Assembly (NCBI RefSeq): GCF_023721835.1
Contig: NZ_JAMKFE010000010.1
Coordinates: 157,980-221,979 of the forward strand
Direction: 5' to 3'
DNA: 64,000 nucleotides
Source of the DNA: Caldimonas mangrovi
GTDB taxonomy: Bacteria > Pseudomonadota > Gammaproteobacteria > Burkholderiales > Burkholderiaceae_C
Under the pieces are notes generated by a model, which was not told the origin of the DNA, did not search any database, and saw nothing but the letters and a program-made list of their open reading frames with translations. The position numbers and the translations under genes were made by a program. Positions 55,417 to 64,000 of the stretch are shown here, piece after piece. How positions within the stretch are numbered: position 1 is the first letter of the stretch; every line of letters starts with the position of its first letter.

Positions 55417-58762
<3,346 letters not shown>

Positions 58763-58776
<14 letters not shown>

Positions 58777-59458
58777 CGTGCTGCTCGACCCCGCCCGCGC
58801 CTTCCTGTACCAGATCGCGGCCTTCCTGCCGCGGCTGGCGCTGGCCGCGCTGGTGCTGCTGGCCGGCTTCCTGATCGCCAAGGCCCTGCGTTTCGCGCTC
58901 GTCAAGGGGCTGCGGGCGATCAACTTCCACATCATCACGCAGCGTTCCGGCATGGACGGCTTCCTGCAGCGCGGCGGCACCGAGCTCGACACGGTCGAGC
59001 TGTTCGGGCGCCTGTTGTACTGGGTGGTCATCCTCGCCGCGCTGATCGTCGCGTTCAACAGCCTCGGAGCGGCCTACGTGACCGAGCTGCTCGGGCGCGT
59101 GATGCTGTTCGTGCCGCGCGTGATCGTGGGCCTGCTGATCCTGGCCTTCGGCACGTACTTCGCACGCTTCGTCGGCAATGCGGTGACCACCTACACGCAC
59201 GGCATCGGCGTGCGCGATGCGGCCTCGCTCGGCAAGCTGGCCCAGTACGCGATCACGGTTTTCGTCGTGATGATCGCGCTCGACCAGCTCGACATCGGCG
59301 GCGTGATCGTGCGCCACGCCTTCCTGATCCTGCTCGGCGGCCTGGTGCTGGCGCTCGCGCTGGCCTTCGGCCTGGGCGGCAAGGACTGGGCCGCCGCGCG
59401 GCTCGAGCAGTGGTGGCCTTCACCTCCGAAAACCGGGCGCAAGGACGAGCTGCCGTAG
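58763..59458 (+). CDS. MscS-related conserved-TM-helix membrane protein
   Basis: 231 residues with four or five hydrophobic helices (LALAALVLLAGFLIAKALRF, LFGRLLYWVVILAALIVAF, LLGRVMLFVPRVIVGLLILAFGTYFARF, AQYAITVFVVMIALDQL, FLILLGGLVLALALAFGLGGKDWA). This is the conserved TM-helix module next to MscS-type channels, with the Gly/Ala-rich pore-like last helix, but the soluble beta domain of MscS is absent. A mechanosensitive or osmotic role is plausible beside trehalose genes. GAGAGG upstream supports the start, which lies inside treS-mak (14-base overlap), so expression is coupled. Confidence 0.82.
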
Positions 59459-59551
59459 GCCCCGTCCGTCACGGCTTGCTTCCCCGTTTACTCCCCGTAT
59501 TTGCATTCATCGACATCGGCGTGCATCGTTGCGCGCAGGAAAAGCTGACGT

Positions 59552-61732
<2,181 letters not shown>

Positions 61733-61914
61733 GGGGGAGTTTCCGGCGCCTGCAACACGGGTGTCGCGCGTGACATCCGGCCGTTGAATGCGTCACGTCG
61801 CGCCCGGCACACTCCAAATGGGTGGTGTCAGAGTGAAAAGCGCTCCGTACACTGGTCCGCAGTCCATGAGCCGCGGTGTCGCTTGCCGCACCGCACCTTT
61901 CTCCAGGGAAGACC

Positions 61915-63198
61915 ATGAACCCGCTGACCGAAACCGCCCGCGCCTCGCACGCCTCCTCGATGCCGACGTTCGGCGCCGACGCGGATGCGGCACTCGCCAC
62001 CGTGCACCGTCCGGCCGGCTTCGCCGGTTCGCCCGATCTGATCGACCGCTGCGCCGCCGAGTCGCTGCGCCTGCTGGAAGCCAACCTCACGCCGCAAGGC
62101 ATACTGGCGGCCAGCCGCACCGAAGCGGCCGAGGCGCGCAGCTACACGCGCATCTTCGGCCGTGACGCGGCGATCTGCGTGCTCTCCATGGCGGGCAGCG
62201 GCGTCGAGCCGCTGGAGCGCGGCGCCATCGCCAGCGTCGAATCGCTGGCCCAGGCGCAGGCGCCCAACGGGCAGATCCCGAAGTACGTCGACCCCGAAGG
62301 CCAGGACGCCGACTTCTGGTACCTGGGCTGCATAGACGCCACGCTGTGGTGGCTGATCGCCGTTGATCACGTGCGCCGCTGCAGCTCGCTGCCCGAGGCG
62401 CAGGGCCGCTGGGAGCCGCAGGTCAAGCGCGCCATCGATTGGCTGCTGGCGCAGGAGCACCAGCGCTTTTTCCTGCTGCAGCAAAACGAGGCCAGCGACT
62501 GGGCCGACATCATGCCGCGCTCGGGCTTCGTGCTGTACACCAATGCGCTGTGGTATCGCGTCAAGCGCCTGTACAACCTGCCGAAGCAGGAAGAGACGCA
62601 CGAGCACTTCAACCACCTGTTCCACCCGTTCAAGCGCGACCTGCCGGAATATCGCCGCAGCCGGCTGCTCGGCCACTACGCCCGCCGCGGCCAGCGCAAT
62701 CCCGACCTTTACCTCAGCTTCGTCAACCTGTCGTTTGCCGGCAATGAAGGCGACGTGTTCGGCAACGTGCTGGCCATCCTGTACGGGCTGGCGGGCGACT
62801 CGATGGCCGAAGGCATCGTCAAGGCGCTGGGCAGCGCCCGCGTGGCCGACCCGTACCCGGTGCGGGTGGTCGTCGACCCGCTGTCCACCCGCGACCAGCT
62901 GTGGCGCGCCTACATGGGCCGCCACAAGCAGAACCACCCGTACCAGTACCACAACGGCGGCATCTGGCCCTTCGTCGGCGGCTTCTGGACCATGGCGCTG
63001 GCACAGCTCGGCAAGCGCGAAGAGGCGAAGCGCGAACTCGACAAGCTGGCCCACACGCTGAGCCTCGACGACTGGCGCTTCACCGAATGGTTCCACGGCA
63101 AGACGCTGGAACCCAACGGCATGCCCGGGCAGAGCTGGAACGCCGCGGGCTTCCTGATCGCGCGGCAGGCGCTCGAGACCGGCCGTTTCGCGATGTAG
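61915..63198 (+). CDS. Six-hairpin glycosidase related to amylo-alpha-1,6-glucosidase/GH100
   Basis: 427 residues, mostly helical. YTRIFGRDAAICVLSMAGSG with the catalytic-type R-D, LAQAQAPNGQIPKYVDPEG, ASDWADIMPRSGFVLYTNALWYR and the late YQYHNGGIWPFVGGFW resemble (alpha/alpha)6 glycosidases such as amylo-1,6-glucosidases and GH100 invertases. I cannot choose between alpha-glucosidase and invertase-like activity; location favours glucan turnover. No signal peptide. AGGGAAG precedes the ATG. A 182-base gap separates it from glgX. A weak -10-like TACACT at 61848-61853 lies in the gap, so it may have its own promoter. Confidence 0.75.
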   Translation: MNPLTETARASHASSMPTFGADADAALATVHRPAGFAGSPDLIDRCAAESLRLLEANLTPQGILAASRTEAAEARSYTRIFGRDAAICVLSMAGSGVEPLERGAIASVESLAQAQAPNGQIPKYVDPEGQDADFWYLGCIDATLWWLIAVDHVRRCSSLPEAQGRWEPQVKRAIDWLLAQEHQRFFLLQQNEASDWADIMPRSGFVLYTNALWYRVKRLYNLPKQEETHEHFNHLFHPFKRDLPEYRRSRLLGHYARRGQRNPDLYLSFVNLSFAGNEGDVFGNVLAILYGLAGDSMAEGIVKALGSARVADPYPVRVVVDPLSTRDQLWRAYMGRHKQNHPYQYHNGGIWPFVGGFWTMALAQLGKREEAKRELDKLAHTLSLDDWRFTEWFHGKTLEPNGMPGQSWNAAGFLIARQALETGRFAM

Positions 63199-63288
63199 GG
63201 CGGCCGCTTTCAGTAACTATCTCTTGCAACTCTCCCCCTGAAGCAGGGGTGCGCGGCGGGCGCCCGGGCCGGCCGCTCATGCCAAACT

Positions 63289-63304
63289 CCTGCCGCCCGG
63301 CAGG
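63289..63304 (+). repeat. Short perfect hairpin upstream of vgrG
   Basis: CCTGCCG (63289-63295) and CGGCAGG (63298-63304) form a 7-base stem around two bases. A second, smaller hairpin CCCCTG-AAG-CAGGGG is at 63235-63249. Both lie in the 167-base gap between the glycosidase and vgrG. Neither has a T run, so operator or leader structures are as likely as terminators. Confidence 0.35.
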
Positions 63305-63365
63305 ACTCATTCCCGCACAAGAAGTTCTCGCCGGGTCACCAGACCCTTCAGGAGAGGCTTCCCTC

Positions 63366-64000
63366 ATGATTCAACGCCCCTTCGAGGCGTTGCCGTCGTT
63401 CGACGGCATTGCGCAGGCTGTCGGCATTTCTTTCACCGCCGAGACCCGCCTGTACGAACTGACCGGCAGCGCGGCCGTCAGTGGCCTGTTGGTCGAATCC
63501 TTCAGCGCCCGGGAAGCGCTGAACGAGCTGTTCGAATACCGGATTTCGGTGCTGTCGAGTTCCGCCCACGTGGAGCTGCAAGTCCTGCTCGGCCAACAGG
63601 CCAGCCTGGCGATCAGCCTGGCCGACGGCGGCCGCACCACCCGCAGCGGCGTCATCGTGCAAGCTGCCGCGCTGCAAAGCGACGGCGGGCTGGCCCGCTA
63701 CGAACTCGTCGTGCGCCCGTGGCTGGCCGCGCTGCAACTCACCAGCCGCAGCCAGAGCTTCATCGACAAAAGCCTCATCGAGATCGTCGAAGCCGTGTTC
63801 CAGCCCTATGCCGGCCTGGCGGCCTGGCGCTGGAGCGAGGAAGTGGCCGGCTTTCTGGCGCCCGTCAGCCCGCGCCACTACTGCAACCAGTTTCGCGAGA
63901 CCGACTACGCCTTCGTCAGCCGCGTGCTCGCCGAACAAGGCATCGGCTGGCGCTGCGAAGAAGACGAAGCCGCCCCGCGCGGCCACCGCATCGTCTTCTT
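63366..64000 (+). CDS. vgrG: Type VI secretion tip protein VgrG (3' end outside window)
   Basis: The frame opens at the ATG at 63366 and runs to the window end without a stop (211 codons). YELTGSAAVSGLLVESFSARE and LNELFEYRISVLSS are the gp27-like N-terminal region of VgrG. ARYELVVRPWLAALQLTSRSQSFIDKSLIEIVE and HYCNQFRETDYAFVSRVLAEQGIGW, with the F-x-E-T/S-D-x-x-F motif, are diagnostic. VgrG trimers form the spike of the T6SS needle and often carry or recruit effectors. GGAG at 63352-63355 lies 10 bases before the start. No other T6SS gene is in the window. Confidence 0.92.
   Translation, partial: MIQRPFEALPSFDGIAQAVGISFTAETRLYELTGSAAVSGLLVESFSAREALNELFEYRISVLSSSAHVELQVLLGQQASLAISLADGGRTTRSGVIVQAAALQSDGGLARYELVVRPWLAALQLTSRSQSFIDKSLIEIVEAVFQPYAGLAAWRWSEEVAGFLAPVSPRHYCNQFRETDYAFVSRVLAEQGIGWRCEEDEAAPRGHRIVF

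Noticed and set aside
63235..63249. CCCCTG-AAG-CAGGGG as a terminator after the glycosidase gene
   Set aside because: The stem is short and there is no following T run.

Overview
The window is about 64 kb of high-GC DNA that reads as a chromosomal segment of a betaproteobacterium in the order Burkholderiales, probably near the Rubrivivax/Caldimonas/Azohydromonas lineage. I infer this from gene order (mltG-tmk-holB-pilZ-tatD-ankyrin), from protein family signatures such as DUF4936, EnvZ/OmpR and LysR divergons, and from the strong GC bias at third codon positions. The genus is a guess. Coding density is very high. I see no tRNA, rRNA, CRISPR array, insertion sequence or integrase.

Positions 1-28.6 kb are mostly ordinary chromosome. 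In order they hold: the tail of a probable MFS transporter; a MoaD-like/BNR-repeat gene pair; a LysR divergon with a good operator; a secreted PL10-type pectate lyase; a hemerythrin; a serine hydrolase lipoprotein facing OmpR/EnvZ; tex, a Cu/Zn SOD lipoprotein, a patatin-like protein and a CNNM/CorC protein; a small catabolic-looking cluster (iron-type alcohol dehydrogenase, exported hydratase-like protein, HSL-family esterase, thioesterase-GNAT fusion); ygfZ; the mltG-tmk-holB-pilZ-tatD-ankyrin run; and an HD-GYP protein.

Positions 28.6-63.2 kb form one large alpha-glucan and trehalose locus in two arms. The left arm, on the minus strand, reads glgC, glgX, treZ, a fused malQ-treY, glgA. It makes ADP-glucose, polymerises it, debranches the polymer, and converts maltodextrin to trehalose. 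The right arm, on the plus strand, reads glgB, glgE, fused treS-mak, a small mechanosensitive-channel-like gene, a second glgX and a six-hairpin glycosidase. It contains the enzymes that turn trehalose through maltose and maltose-1-phosphate into branched alpha-glucan. The cell could therefore both make trehalose from glucan (TreYZ) and return it to glucan (TreS-Mak-GlgE-GlgB).

Between the arms (40.3-51.4 kb) lies a block with the flavour of a general stress regulon: a second hemerythrin, a Mut7-C RNase-like protein, a ChaB-family protein, a PoxB-like thiamine-diphosphate enzyme with a tandem PRC-barrel protein, an SPW/VKOR membrane protein, a GH15 glucoamylase/trehalase-like enzyme, an SDR with a membrane tail, a CYP152-type P450 peroxygenase and an unrecognised small protein. 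Its joint role with the glucan genes is inferred from position only.

The window ends inside a vgrG gene (type VI secretion tip protein), so a T6SS or effector island probably follows.
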